Source of the DNA: Strigamia acuminata
Lineage: Eukaryota > Arthropoda > Chilopoda > Geophilomorpha > Linotaeniidae
Reading direction: 5' to 3'
DNA length: 64,000 nucleotides
Assembly: GCA_949358305.1 (NCBI GenBank)
Contig: OX442319.1
Location: 9,672,001-9,736,000 of the forward strand
The position numbers and the translations under genes are program-made. Under the pieces are notes generated by a model. That model saw nothing but the letters and a program-made list of their open reading frames with translations. It searched no databases and was not told where the DNA came from. Positions 36,306 to 49,249 of this stretch are shown here, piece by piece; the stretch's first letter is position 1, and every line of letters begins with the position of its first letter.

Positions 36306-37451
36306 ATGACAATGTCCGTCCCGATTGGTCAAACGCAAGGCGTAAAGCCAACTGATGAACAGATTGAAGAATGGAACATGCTTTGGATAAACAGAGCTGA
36401 AACTATTGAAGAGTTGACACAACGAGCCGCCACATTAGCGGAAGTTGGGGAGCTCGAAGCTATTCAAGAGTCAATCGAAGAATTATCTGCACGATTGATT
36501 GATGATTTGACTGCAATACAGAGATATTTAAGTCGGAAAACATACATTAATCATGTGTTGCGTCAGGACAAGATACATAGCAGAGCAGATTACTTGAAGA
36601 AAAGATTGGAAGTCGCCAGAAGGAATCCCGTTTCGTTTAGTCCCGGAGCAAACGTCAGTATTTCTTCGAGTTCCGGAGGTCTCACGGGTTCTGGAAAAAA
36701 GAGTAACACAAAACTTCCGAAGCTTGAGGCAGCGAAATATGATGGCAGTCCTCTTCATTTCAACAGTTATTTGGACATGTTTGAAAGGTCAGTGGATGAA
36801 AACGAAGATCTTTCCGATATCGAGAAACTGCAGTATCTGAAAGCTACATGTACCGGGGAGGCTGCTAAGGTCATCGAATCGTTTCGACTCACAAAGGACT
36901 CGTATCCGCTTGCACTTGAAGCCTTGAAATCTCGTTTTGGCTCAGAATCCATACAAAAGAAGGCAATATTTAAAACATTAAGGGAGACAAAAGCAGTCAA
37001 AGAAATGTATCCGGTGGAGCCCGTTAAAGCCTTGTTAACTACTGTTACATCCTCGCTCCAATCTCTAGAGCAACTTCATGTACCTATACGGACTGCGGGT
37101 TTTTTCCTTTTACCGGAATTATTAAAGAAGTTTCCGTCTCGGTTTGCTGAAAGATTCCATAGAACTCATCCGGGGGAAGAGGATCACGTGTTCAAATTTG
37201 TTGACTTTGTTGCCAGCGAATTGAAAATTGCTGATTTATCGGAGGAAGCAGTGATGTCACAAAGAGTTACAATTAAGAAGTATGAAGATTACGGATCCAA
37301 AGAAAAGGAAAAGACCAAAGGTAGCATGGTCACTTGTGTTGGAACACAAGAAATAACAGATTCAGAAGAGAAAACAAGTTCCAAAGGTGATAGTTATGAA
37401 AATTCGAAGGGTGTGAAATGTGTTTTGTTCAGAATTCCATTACAATGCTAG
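36306..37451 (+). CDS. BEL/Pao gag (ends early by frameshift)
   Basis: Capsid-like protein of the retroelement. The start is one of two in-frame ATGs, 36306 or 36312. The product has the BEL gag hallmark around LPKLEAAKYDGSPLHFNSYL and LQYLKATCTGEAAKVI (DUF1759-type region). The frame ends shortly after the first zinc-knuckle Cys (VKCVLFRIPLQC). The proper continuation, FCSEFHYNASC, is in the next frame from 37420, so about two bases are missing near 37420-37430. Whether this is decay or a programmed shift cannot be told here; a missing pair of bases inside a Cys-x2-Cys knuckle argues for decay. Confidence 0.85.
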   Translation: MTMSVPIGQTQGVKPTDEQIEEWNMLWINRAETIEELTQRAATLAEVGELEAIQESIEELSARLIDDLTAIQRYLSRKTYINHVLRQDKIHSRADYLKKRLEVARRNPVSFSPGANVSISSSSGGLTGSGKKSNTKLPKLEAAKYDGSPLHFNSYLDMFERSVDENEDLSDIEKLQYLKATCTGEAAKVIESFRLTKDSYPLALEALKSRFGSESIQKKAIFKTLRETKAVKEMYPVEPVKALLTTVTSSLQSLEQLHVPIRTAGFFLLPELLKKFPSRFAERFHRTHPGEEDHVFKFVDFVASELKIADLSEEAVMSQRVTIKKYEDYGSKEKEKTKGSMVTCVGTQEITDSEEKTSSKGDSYENSKGVKCVLFRIPLQC

Positions 37452-38739
37452 TTGTAAGAAAGTTTTTGATCCTGCTGAGAAACTTGATTTAGTGAAAACA
37501 AACAGGCTTTGCTTTAATTGCTTACGTCCAGGTCATAGTGTTAGGAATTGCCGAGTGAGGTTTAGCTGCAAAAATTGCGGTGGTCGTCATCATTCCACTA
37601 TTTGTACGAAAAACTCAGGGAATGTTGAGGAGTCCACTCCTAGTGTTGTCGAAGAAGAGACTGTGGTTAACAATATTTCGATCAGTGGGACCGATTCCTT
37701 TCAATTAATGATTTTCACAGCTAATCTGATGATGAAAAATAGAGATCCAGTTCTAGTTCGGGGAATAATTGATCCAGGTAGTCATCGTTCGTTTATTACA
37801 AAGGATTTGGCTGACCAATTGAAGTTGCAAAAATCTCGTACGGTTCACACCATGATGCAACGGATGGATGATGAGCTACCAATTCCCAATTCGCATGAAG
37901 AATTTCACATTGAACTCCAGTCTAGATTCGATTCCAAGAAAGTTGAGGTTGATGTTTTGAAAGCGAAAACTCTTCCAAAAATCTCAGGTCTGCATGACAA
38001 AAACATGTTGAATAAGATTACTCAGATGAATTTACAAATGGCTGAATTGAATCCATCTCAAACTTGTAAAATTGATATTTTGCTAGGAGGTGATTGTTGG
38101 TGGATGGTTTTACTCTCAGGCCAAAAAAGAATTAGTAAAAGATTTGGTCTAACTGAAACAATTTTCGGATGGGTTGTCAACGGGAAATTTGGTTCAGAAG
38201 ATTCTGAATTTGTAGAAAATATTATCTCTTGTTTGTCCGTTGATTTGTTCGAGAATAAGTGTGCTGAGATATTACCCATTGAGAATGAAAATGATTCTAA
38301 TTTAAATGCTGATTTAATTCCGGAAGAAGATCCAACTGAAGAATTTTTTGATGCATTGTCGACCCTTGATGAGTCAGAACCAATTCAATCGAATTCTGTT
38401 GTCAATTATCAAACTGCTGTAGATCCTGAGGTGATTCCAATGTCGACAAAGACAGAAATTGTTAGGGAATGCACATGCCAATGTAGTCAGGTGGATAACT
38501 CAAAACGGTTTGGTTCAATTCTAATAAGATTAATGGTTTATTTGATTTCCTGTTGTTGTTTGAGTTGTCTTCTTTTTCTCCCGCGCCCAGCTATGTTGCG
38601 AGCAGTCGCAACAATGGACGGGAAAATTATCCCGCTTCTGCTTAAAGAAAATATTGAATTAATTTTCAGATGTTTGATTTCACCTGGTCAAGTGATTCCA
38701 GGGGGTGTTGAAGTTATTTTTCCGTTTCATGTTGATTAG
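37420..38739 (+). CDS. BEL/Pao gag-pol remnant: zinc knuckles and peptidase-like domain, pol deleted
   Basis: Continues gag in the +1 frame: CFNCLRPGHSVRNC and CKNCGGRHHSTIC are zinc knuckles. GIIDPGSHRSFI matches the active-site region of the BEL peptidase (DUF1758), but with Pro where Ser or Thr normally follows the catalytic Asp. KIDILLGGDCWW and LTETIFGWVVNG are typical downstream landmarks. Then an acidic linker and a short hydrophobic, Cys-rich end (YLISCCCLSCLLFL) follow and the frame runs into the 3' LTR. All reverse transcriptase, RNase H and integrase sequence is gone, so the element could only move with help. Confidence 0.85.
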   Translation: MFCSEFHYNASCKKVFDPAEKLDLVKTNRLCFNCLRPGHSVRNCRVRFSCKNCGGRHHSTICTKNSGNVEESTPSVVEEETVVNNISISGTDSFQLMIFTANLMMKNRDPVLVRGIIDPGSHRSFITKDLADQLKLQKSRTVHTMMQRMDDELPIPNSHEEFHIELQSRFDSKKVEVDVLKAKTLPKISGLHDKNMLNKITQMNLQMAELNPSQTCKIDILLGGDCWWMVLLSGQKRISKRFGLTETIFGWVVNGKFGSEDSEFVENIISCLSVDLFENKCAEILPIENENDSNLNADLIPEEDPTEEFFDALSTLDESEPIQSNSVVNYQTAVDPEVIPMSTKTEIVRECTCQCSQVDNSKRFGSILIRLMVYLISCCCLSCLLFLPRPAMLRAVATMDGKIIPLLLKENIELIFRCLISPGQVIPGGVEVIFPFHVD

Positions 38740-39464
38740 AGGATTTTTTGGGGAAATTTATGTTTACAGAGACCTTGCGTGCCTACTGAATTTTGTGTGA
38801 TTAAGATAGAATTTATTCATTGCATGGTTGATATTATTAAATAAAGTGTTCTTATGTTATCAAGGAGGTTTTGAGTCATATTTGATGTTAAGATATTATG
38901 TTCTCTTTGTAAAACTCATGTAATTTTGGATGTTAACCCTAATTTGAGGAAAAAGGTTTATTTTGAAACAATGAAATGTGTTGTGTTCTATTTGGAAATT
39001 TGAGGATAAAAATAGATCCATGTGGCTTGCTGTCTGATGCAATATTATTGTTGAAATTACTTGTTCTTTTTATCTCTATGTATTGATATGTGACTTTAGC
39101 ATTAGTTACAATTGTTGTTCTCATGCAATGTTATTGTCAGAAAGTTTTCTTTATTCTGTGTTCATGACTTTATATTCAGTTCTTTCACTAAGTTTGTGCA
39201 ATAAACACGTATGTTTTGCTACTCAGTTTTGCTTAATTACCAACATGCGGTTTAGTGAGTAGTAAGCGGACTCAGTCTTTAAAGCCAGATGCCTTCTTCC
39301 AGCGCTTGTGCCAACGACGGACTGCTTGATGCAAGATTTAAATTAATCTTGTGCTGTTGAGAATGACCCGGATTTCAACCACTATACGACCACAAGGTTT
39401 GGAACTGAATTTACTTTATTTCCTGTGGCTCTCATCGGGGACGACCGCTCCGGTGCTAGCTACA
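38594..39464 (+). repeat. 3' LTR (871 bp)
   Basis: Direct copy of 34838-35708, same ends and same length. No difference was noticed between the two copies on reading through both. Confidence 0.95.
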
Positions 39465-40379
39465 CAGTGGAGCGTTAGTTATCGGACGATCGGTTATCAC
39501 AGCAGTGGTCGATTTTTATCAGTTATTAATATTTTTAATCAACTTACAAGTTAGTAGGTTTTTATACATAATAAAAAATTGTTAAAATATTCGAGAAAAT
39601 TGTTAAGAAACATTAAAAATTGATCAAAAATGGATAAAATCGTTAAGAAGCATTTAAAATTGATCAAAAATGGATACAAATAGTTAAAGACGTTTAAATA
39701 CACATTGTTAGAAAAATGCATTTTTAGACATGTAAATTTTTGGATGAAAAATAATTTTTTGATGCACGTAAATACACATTCTAGTAGCAAATATGCATTA
39801 AATGCACAGGATTGGTCGAAAAAATCATCAAATTTCACGTAATCCATAGAAACACCAAAACATAAAAGTAAACATTTATAAATATTAGCGCCGTGGAAAG
39901 CTGTCTTAAGTACATTTATATTGACTACATTTTTATAATTACAATAAAATAATTAGAGTAAATTGTCAAAACAAATGCAAAAACCTCAAAAAAAAACCTA
40001 AAACTTCACTTCCTAAATAAAAATAAAAATAAAATTAACCAATCTTGTAGAAATAAAAAAAATGACCAATAACAAATATTAACGATTAAATATGACAAAC
40101 CTTTGAACTAAATGACTCAACCAAGAAATAAAAAATCTTAGGAATAGATACTGTAGAACACCACAGAACCACCCGTCATTACTCGTTGCAGCTTGGCTAA
40201 CCTTTTCTAACATTTTGCTCATCCATTCGATGGAAAAGCAGTAGGATGGCATCCTACAGCATACCAATCTATGCGGGGGCACCCAAAAAAACCAGACATC
40301 TTTTTTGGAGGGTAGGCCCTTTCTAGTATACAATTCCCCACTAGGTGAATGTTGTAGGAAATTACCTGCATCAATATAC

Positions 40380-40975
40380 CAGCTGGAGTTGAATGTAGCG
40401 TCCCACAACACCTCCAGCTGGTAGACTGATGCAGATAAGTTCCTAGAACACTCACCTAGCCGTGACTAGATGAGTGTTCTAGGAACATAACTGCATCAGT
40501 CTACCAGCTGGAGTTGAATGTAGCGTCCCACATCAACTCCAGCTAATGTACTGATGCAGATAAGTTCCTAGAACACTCATCTAGCCGTGACTAGATAAGT
40601 GTTCTAGGAACCTATCTGCATCAGTCTACCAGCTGGAGTTGAATGTAGCGTCCCACAACAACTCCAGCTGGTAGACTGATGCCGATAAGTTCCTAGAACA
40701 CTCATCTAGCCGTGACTAGATAAGTGTCCTAGGAACCTATCTGCATCAGTCTACCAGCTGGAGTTGAATGTAGCGTCCCACAACAACTCCAGCTGGTAGA
40801 CTGATGCCGATAAGTTCCTAGAACACTCATCTAGCCGTGACTAGATAAGTGTCCTAGGAACCTATCTGCATCAGTCTACCAGCTGGAGTTGAATGTAGCG
40901 TCCCACAACAACTCCAGCTAATATACTGATGCAGATATGTTCCTAGAACACTCACCTAGCCGGGGAAGCTTGTAC
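40380..40975. repeat. 124 bp hairpin-unit tandem array, left
   Basis: About five units. Each unit holds two palindromes: one centred on CTAGCCGTGACTAG with arms GTTCCTAGAACACT, the other centred on GAATGTAGCGTCCCAC with arms CATCAGTCTACCAGCTGGAG. Unit starts, judged by TCCTAGAACACTC, are about 40441, 40566, 40690, 40814 and 40938. Confidence 0.93.
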
Positions 40976-41809
40976 TAGAAGGGGCCTGACCTCCAGAAGA
41001 GAATTCTGGTTAATTTGGGTACCCCCTCGTATTTCACACTTTACTGAAAGAAATTTAAATGTTAGCATTACTGCAAAGGGTGTGACAAGTAGTTCCACGA
41101 TGTCCTCCAGCAATCAGTTCTGTTCAGTCATTACATTGTCCGGTTTGACCATTCGAACAGACTAAGGGAAAAAATGCATCTGTTCAATATTATTTTAAAA
41201 GTTTATGCGAAATCTTTGGAAATTTTTTTAAACAACTAATCAAGTTGATAAACTATTAACGAAATCATCTTTGCACCTAAAACAGCTTTCCACAACACTT
41301 TACAATAAATATACGCTTACATATTAAACAATAAGAACCAAAAGTTACGAATCTTTGTACAACTGTTTTTGTACTGATATACAGGAACAGTTATTTTTTT
41401 TTATAATCTTTGCTGCACTGTTCAATGTCCATTTCTGTCGGTTCACTGTCTCTGTCCACTGTCCACTTGCTGGATCCGCTCTCCACTGACTGTCCACTTA
41501 CTCCGTCCTCTCCAATGCTCCATTCACTTTCCACTTGCAGTCCCCTGTCCACTGGAACCCTGTAAAGAATGAATGAATGAATTTAAAACTCTTAATTAAT
41601 AAATACAATAATTTCATCTACGATTACCAACCCTTAAAATAAATCCAATTTTGTTTATCCGAATGAGGAAGCAGCAAGTTGAATCTATTAAAAAGTATTA
41701 AAAACGTTAAAAAAAGAAAAAGAAAAATAACTATAACATTGTAGTAATTCTCACTCAATTAGTGAATTGCCCACTTCAAATTAAAATTTGATAAGATTAG
41801 GTGACGCTT

Positions 41810-42850
41810 CCAACAAGATGAATGGCTGCTTTTAATAACCACTTCTGTGTTGTTGATGACTCCTGTTGAATAAATAATTAAGAACACTTTCCTAACCTTA
41901 ACTGACAAACTATGGCCATCTAAACTAGCTAAAGTGTTTTATTTTGTGGCTTCAGTGATGGCTTCACAGGCTGCAGATGAATCTGGAACTAAATGTTAAT
42001 TATAAATCCATGGTGTTGTCTAGTCTCAGCTTCTCTACGCTGACACAAGACAAAACCATGGCATCACAACTCCACAGACCGCTCAGAAGATCTTCGCAGC
42101 CTGCTCTGCTGGATGCACACCTTGGTCCAATGTCGTCGTGGAAAGATGTTGATGTTCTTGATGAACCTTCATGAGCTTCTTCATGATCCTTCGTGTGTTT
42201 CTTCGTGTAAATTATATTCACTTTTGTACTGATGCTAACACATGTTATCATGTTGACACTTTAGGGGGATTTCCTACACAATCCTATATTTGTCTGAGGT
42301 TGGATTTTATCCCATCGCGACCTGACCTAATGTCAGTAGAAACGTCAGCAATAAATAACTAGGATTTACTGCTGGCGCGACCTCAGCTAAAGGATCCTAC
42401 TCTAAATGTTTCTGAACTGAAATGATTTGCATCATTTCAATTCAGAAACTTACAATCCTGGCTAATCGAGTGAACCATTGTGATCAATTATAAAGCATTA
42501 TTGAAAAAGAATTATTACGCAAAAATTCTAAACACTGGATTGGCCTACAACAACAACAAAATGTTTATACCAAGTGATGTTTTCAGTGATGTATTCACAG
42601 GTCGCATTGGCGTAAACCTGTAAAACAAAACCTGCACCTTTTTGACCAGCATTTAACCTTTCTAACGGGTTTCCCTTCTAACGGGCTAAAGCTAATTAAC
42701 CTGAAAGAAAAAACCTGACCTCAGCTGATCAAAATAACTAGCTCGTACCGCTTTAACCAAATGTTGCTCCTGCAACACTGCGACCTGCATCCTGCTTGTG
42801 GCTACCACACTTGTCCTAATGATTCTATGAAAGAAACAAATATTAATATT
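41810..42850. repeat. Segment B, outer left copy
   Basis: About 1 kb, found again in direct orientation at 44650-45690 and inverted at 48000-48960 and 50865-51880. It contains a minus-strand open frame of 83 codons (42000-42251, starting MITCVSISTK), open in all four copies. Amino-acid-changing differences dominate between copies, so coding is doubtful. Confidence 0.85.
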
Positions 42851-43609
42851 CAATTATATGAATTTTCTTGATTTCTGTCAAATTTTGTTTTTATTTGTAG
42901 AAATGTATGTGCTTTAGATGAGCTTTAGATGACATGGCATACATTCAGGATGGTATTATTTTTAGATTTCAATGAATTTTGCAAGAATGTGTTTATTCAA
43001 TTTTTCTGTCCATAACTACAAAATTGTAAAAACAACAATAAGGCTTGAAACTGTAGTGTTGCTTCCATTATGTAAATTAATTTGCATTAGTCCACCTGAA
43101 TCTCATACAGTGAAATTTTATAAAGAAAAGTTATTACTATTGTAGCTGGTCAAAACTTTAAAACCATTGACAAAAATAATCATTTCATCATTTCATCAGA
43201 AATGATTATTTTTGCTAGTTTATAAACAATACAGTTACAAATGACCAAAAAAGTACGGAGTAACTCATATTTATTTATTTTAGATAAGTATGGCTAGAGG
43301 CCTGGATCCAAGTGTAAGGTCAACCAATAAAGCCCTTAGAGATAAAGGATTGAGCTGTTCTGCGAATGATTTTAACCTGTATTGGTCGCAACGCACGGAA
43401 AAAGCCACTTGTATGTTTAAACAACCTCAGAATGTCTTTAAATAAACTCGGGGCATATTAACAGTGAAAAAACTGTGATTATCAAGTATCAATCATTCAA
43501 GATTGACCATAATACATTGTGAAATCTAACTGTTATCAAATAAAACCAAATGAGTAATAGCTGTGATACATCAAACACAGAATCGTATGAAATGATTAAG
43601 CAATACTTG

Positions 43610-44140
43610 AAATAAATTTTTGCACATCATAAAGTTGATTTTTGCACATCAAAAAGTTGATTTTTGCACATCAAAAAGTTGATTTTTGCACATCATAAAG
43701 TTGATTTTTGCACATCAAAAAGTTGATTTTTACACCATTAAAAAGTTGATTTTTGCACCATCAAAAAGTTGATTTTTGCACCATCAAAAAGTTGATTTTT
43801 GCACATCAAAAAGTTGATTTTTGCACATCAAAAAGTTGATTTTTGCACATCAAAAAGTTGATTTTTGCACATCAAAAAGTTGATTTTTGCACCATTAAAA
43901 AGTTGATTTTTGCACCATCAAAAAGTTGATTTTTGCACCATCAAAAAGTTGATTTTTGCACATCAAAAAGTTGATTTTTGCACATCAAAAAGTTGATTTT
44001 TGCACATCAAAAAGTTGATTTTTGCACATCAAAAAGTTGATTTTTGCACATCAAAAAGTTGATTTTTGCACATCAAAAAGTTGATTTTTGCACATCAAAA
44101 AGTTGATTTTTGTACATCAAAAAGTTGATTTTTGCACATC
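43610..44140. repeat. 22 bp minisatellite, left
   Basis: About two dozen copies of TTGATTTTTGCACATCAAAAAG with occasional CACCAT variants of 23-24 bp. Each unit is an imperfect palindrome (TTTTTG...CAAAAA). Degenerate copies continue to about 44250. Confidence 0.96.
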
Positions 44141-44649
44141 TAAAGTGCATTTTGCTCATCAAAAGCGAATTTTGCGCATCAAAAGCCCATTTTGCGCATC
44201 AAATGTCTATTTTGCGCATCAAATGTGCATTTTGAACATCAAAAGTGCACACATGGCACCTAAAAAATAGAATCAGCACACCGCGCTCACAGAGATCATT
44301 TTCCCTTGACTCACGGCACTGCCTCACTAAATTGCAGCACTATTGAGTCGATCACTTAATAACGTAAAAATTTGTTTTCGTAACACCCACAACCTACTTT
44401 CTTTTCCGATCCCTCCGAATTGATGAAATCCTGCCGGAAAATTGATAACAACGAGCCGTGATCTATCGGCAATGAGTTGAATCTATTATAGTTCTATTAT
44501 AGTTGCCTTCGTTTGGTGTCTAGATATCTTCATTCGATGTCCAGATGCTTCACAGGTTATCACTCCAGCGCTGAAACAAATCTCTGCAATAAATAAAATT
44601 ATTAATAAAAATGAAAAAATAAATAAATTTAAATTTGATACAACTATAG

Positions 44650-45690
44650 AAGAGGCCTGCAACAAGATGAATTGCTGCTTTTAATGACGACTTCTTTTCT
44701 GTTGATGACTCCTGTTGCAAAAATAATTAATCATTATACTTTCCTAACCTTAACTGACAAACTATGGCCATCTAAACTAGCTAAAGTGGTTTTTTTGTGG
44801 CTTCAGTGATGGCTTCACAGGCTGCGGACGAATCTGGAACTAAATGTTAATTAGAAATCCGTGGTGTTGTCTAGTCTCAGCTTCTCTACGCTAACACAAA
44901 ACAAAACCATGGCATCACAACTCCACAGACCGCTCAGGAGATCTTCGCAGCCTGCTCTGCTGGATGCACACCTTGGTCCCATATCGTCGTGGAAAGAAGT
45001 TGATGTTCTTGATGAACCTTCATGAGCTTCTTCATGATCCTTCGTGTGTTTCTTCGTGTAAATAATATTCACTTTTGTATTGATGCTAACACATGTTATC
45101 ATGTTGACACTTTAGTGGGATTTCCTACACAATCCTAGACACGTCTGAGGTTGGATTTTATCCCATCGCGACCTGACCTAATGTCAGTAGAAACGTCAGC
45201 AATAAATAACTAGGATTTACTGCTGGCGCGACCTCAGCTAAAGGATCCTACTCTAAATATTTCTGAACTGAAATGATTTGCATCATTTCAATTCAGAAAT
45301 TAACAATCCTGGCTAATCGAGTGAATCATTGTTATCAATTATACAGAATTATTAAAAAAGAATTATTACGCTAAAATTCGAAACACTGGATTGGCCTACA
45401 ACAACAACTTAATTTTTATACCAAATGTGATGTTTTCAGTGTTGTCTTCACAGGTCGCATTGGCGTAAACCTGTAAAACAAAACCTGCACCTTTTTGACA
45501 GCATTTAACCCTTCTAACGGGTTTCCCTTCTAACGGGCTAAAGCTAATGAACCTGAAAGAAAAAACCTGACCTCAGCTGACCAAAATAACTAGCTCGTAC
45601 CGCTTAAACCAAATGTTGCTCCTGCAACACTGCGACCTGCATCCTTGCGGCTTGCACACTTGTTGTAAGGACCTATGAAAGAAACAAATT
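44650..45690. repeat. Segment B, inner left copy
   Basis: Direct repeat of 41810-42850, about 2.85 kb away. It carries the second copy of the 83-codon minus-strand frame (44851-45102). Differences from the outer copy are scattered substitutions and small indels. Confidence 0.85.
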
Positions 45691-46644
45691 TTAATATTCA
45701 ATTATTTGCCTTTCTGCTAATTTTCATTGATTTCTGTCAAATTTTGTTTTGATTTGCGAAAATGTATGTGCTTTAAATAAAATGCATTTTTGGAAAAAAA
45801 AATGTATTTTTGGAGAAAAAAAATGTATTTTGGAAAATAAAATGTATTTTGGTAAAATAAAATGCATTTTGAGACAATAAAATACATCGAGGAAATGGAG
45901 GAAATAAATGCATTTTTAGCGACCTCCAATTTTGGCGCCCGTGGTTGTGGCCCCATCGCTCCCCTCCATCGTACAGCCCTTTATTCCGGACTTTTCTGGT
46001 TTTTTTTTGCATTTCTTCCGGGATTTTCTATTTTATTGCCTTTTTCCGAATTTTTCTATTTTTTTTTGCATTTTTCAAAGATTTATCCATTTTTTTGCAC
46101 GTTTCCAGGTATTTTGCCATATTCTGCATTTTTTCCGTTTTTTTCCGGTTTCCACGAATATTTCAAACAATTTCGCAAAGCGGAACACTATTTTTAATGA
46201 TTTCTGGTTAAAATTCGAGCCCTGCATCAATTTTAACATTTCCCCCACTTCCTCATCCATTAATACCGCCACAACGCGAGAAAACTCAAATTGACAACAT
46301 AAAAATTCGATTTCATAACACACAAAACCTACTTTCTTCTCCGATCCCTCCGATTTGATGGAATCCAGCCGAGAAATTGATAACAAAGAGCCGTGATCCA
46401 TCGCCGACATTCGTCCGTTCCCGCCGCCGTCATTACCTGTTATAATGCAATGTTGCTTTGTTTGACTGTTACATCGGTTACGTAATAGCCCTCCACCTGG
46501 CGGACGCTTTATAAAACTAGCAATAATTTTGAAATAACTTTTGTTTTACGACTTGGTACGTTATGAAAACTCATTGAAAATTTACATTTTAATCCTGTGT
46601 CTTAATACGGTTCATTAAATGGTAAAACAATAAGTAGTTTTAGG

Positions 46645-46745
46645 TAAAACCCCCCGATTTCGTGAATTACAATGGCGCCACTTTCTCATGGCGGTATAAA
46701 TCATAATTAACCGTCACATCGTTTTTTTACCGTATCGTGCTAAAA
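46645..46745. other. Spacer at the centre of the giant palindrome
   Basis: The arms meet at AGTAGTTTTAG (left) and CTAAAACTACT (right). Between them lie about 100 bp not repeated elsewhere in the window, including AATGGCGCCACTTTCTCATG. No gene is visible. Confidence 0.8.
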
Positions 46746-47519
46746 CTACTTATTCTTTTACCATTTAATGAACCGTATTAAGACACAGGATTAAAATGTA
46801 AATTTTCAATGAGTTTTCATAACGTTCCAAGTGGTAAAACAAAAGTTATTTCAAAATTATTGCTAGTTTTATAAAGCGTCCGCCAGGTGGCGGGCGCTTT
46901 GTGAAGTAGCACCAACGATGTAACAGCCAAACAAAGCAACAGGTAATGACAGCGGCGGGAACGGACAGATGTCGGCGATGGATCACGGCTTTTTGTTATC
47001 AATTTCTCACAAGGATTTCATCAATTCGGAGGGATCGGAAAAGAAAGTAGGTTTTGGGTGTTATGAAATCGAATTGTTATGTTGTTAATTTGAGTTTTCC
47101 GACGTTGTTGCGGTATTTATGGATGTGGATGTGGGGAAAATGGATGCAGGGCTCGAAATTTAACGAGAAATCATTAAAAAATAGTGTTTCGCTTTGCGAA
47201 ATTGTTTGAAATATTCGTGGAAACCGGAAAAAACCGTAAAAAAATGCAGAAAATGGCAAAATGCTGGAAAACGTGCAAAAAAATAGATAAATCTTAGAAA
47301 AATTCAAAAAAAAATAGAAAAATTCGGGAAAATGAAAAAAAAAATAGAAAAATTCGGGAAAATGGAAAAAAAAATAGAAAATCCCGGAAGAAATGCAAAA
47401 AAAAACCCAGAAAAGTCCGGAATAAAGGGCTGTACGATGGAGGGAAGCGATGGGGCCACAACCACGGGCGCCAAAATTAGATAGCGCTAAAAATGCATTT
47501 ATTTCCTCCATTTCCTTCG

Positions 47520-47930
47520 ATGTATTTTATTGTCTCAAAATGCATTTTATTTTACCAAAATACATTTTATTTTCCAAAATACATTTTATTTTCCAAAATA
47601 CATTTTATTTTCCAAAATACATTTTATTTTCCAAAATACATTTTATTTTCCAAAATACATTTTATTTTCCAAAATACATTTTATTTTCCAAAATACATTT
47701 TATTTTCCAAAATACATTTTATTTTCCAAAATACATTTTATTTTCCAAAATACATTTTTTTTCTCCAAAAATACATTTTTTTTCTCCAAAAATACATTTT
47801 TTTTTCCAAAATACATTTTATTTTCCAAAATACATTTTATTTTCCAAAATACATTTTATTTTCCAAAATACATTTTTTTTCTCCAAAATAGCATTTTTTT
47901 TCCAAAAATGCATTTTATTTAAAGCACATA
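47520..47930. repeat. 19 bp minisatellite, right
   Basis: About 20 copies of CATTTTATTTTCCAAAATA, some with T/C expansions. The left arm has only a short version at about 45780-45890. Long open frames here (130-173 codons) in three plus-strand frames arise because the unit has no stop codon; they are not genes. Confidence 0.95.
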
Positions 47931-47999
47931 CATTTTCGCAAATCAAAACAAAATTTGACAGAAATGAATGAAAATTAGCAGAAACGCATATAATTGAAT

Positions 48000-48960
48000 A
48001 TTAAAATTTGTTTATTTTATAGGTCCTTAGGACAAGTGTAGTAGCCACAAGGATGCAGGTCGCAGTGTTGCAGGAGCAACATTTGGTTTAAACGGTACGA
48101 GCTAGTTATTTTGGTCAGCTGAGGTCAGGTTTTTTCTTTCAGGTTCATTAGCTTTAGCCCGTTAGAAGGAAAACCCGTTAGAAGGGTTAAATGCTGTCAA
48201 AAAGGTGCAGGTTTTGTTTTACAGGTTTACGCCAATGCGAAGTTTCGAAGTTTAGCGTAATAATTCTTTTTTAATAATTCTGTATAATTGATAACAATGA
48301 TTCACTCGATTAGCCAGGATTGTTAATTTCTGAATTGAAATGATGCAAATCATTTCAATTCAGAAACATTTAGAGTAGGATCCTTTAGCTGAGGTCGCGC
48401 CAGCAGTAAATCCTAGTTATTTATTGCTGACGTTTCTACTGACATTAGGTCAGGTCGCGATGGGATAAAATCCAACCTCAGACGTGTCTAGGATTGTGTA
48501 GGAAATCCCACTAAAGTGTCAACATGATAACATGTGTTAGCATCAGTACAAAAGTGAATATTATTTACACGAAGAAACACACGAAGGATCATGAAGAAGC
48601 TCATGAAGGTTCATCAAGACCAACTTCTTTCCACGACGATATGGGACCAAGGTGTGCATCCAGCAGAGCAGGCTGCGAAGATCTTCTGAGCGGTCTGTGG
48701 TGTTGTGATGCCATGGTTTTGTCTTGTGTTAGCGTAGAGAAGCTGAGACTAGACAACACCACGGATTTATAATTAACACTTAGTTGCAGATTCGTCTGCA
48801 GCCTGTGAAGCCATCACTGAAGCCACAAAAAAAAACACTTTAGCTAGTTTAGATGGCCATAGTTTCTCAGTTAAGGTTAGGAAATTATAATGATTAATTA
48901 TTTTTACAACAGGAGTCATCAACAGCCAAGAAGTAGTTATTAAAAGCAGCCATTCATCTT
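48000..48960. repeat. Segment B, inner right copy (inverted)
   Basis: Reverse complement of 44650-45690. A stretch of about 75 bp present in the other copies is missing near 48240. The open frame (48524-48772) has lost one codon relative to the other three copies but stays open. Confidence 0.85.
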
Positions 48961-49249
48961 GTTGGAGGCCTCTCCTATAGTTGTATCAAATTTAAATTTA
49001 TTTATTTTTCCATTTTTATTGATAATTTTATTTATTGCAGAGATTTGTTTCAGCGCTGGAGTGATAACCTGTGAAGCATCTGGACATCGAATGAAGATAT
49101 CTAGACACCAAATGAAGGCAACTATAATAGAAGGGTTCCATTTATTTGTACGCTATTTTCCCTTATTTTTACACTAAAAAAAACTAAATTTTACACCACT
49201 TTTTGATGCACTATTTCATTGAGAACACACACTATTTTTCTTATTTTTT

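Larger units (their letters stand above)
34838..39464 (+). mobile_element. BEL/Pao-type LTR retroelement, internally deleted (non-autonomous)
   Basis: Two direct 871 bp LTRs bound a 2885 bp internal region, far too short for a full BEL element. CAGT stands on both sides (34834-34837 and 39465-39468), the size of duplication expected for this group. Gag and a gag-pol junction region with zinc knuckles and an aspartic-peptidase-like segment remain. No reverse transcriptase, RNase H or integrase motif is present. The LTRs look identical over all stretches I compared, so insertion was recent. The sequence just before the 3' LTR is pyrimidine-rich, so a normal polypurine tract is not evident. Confidence 0.9.

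Noticed and set aside
45932-46410. Phe-rich frames in the left arm (up to 120 codons)
   Set aside because: T-rich low-complexity DNA; the mirror copy near 47.1-47.5 kb breaks up differently.
47450-47971. 130-173 codon frames of repeated FPKYILFSKIHFIFQN-type sequence
   Set aside because: Produced by the stop-free 19 bp minisatellite, readable in all three plus-strand frames.
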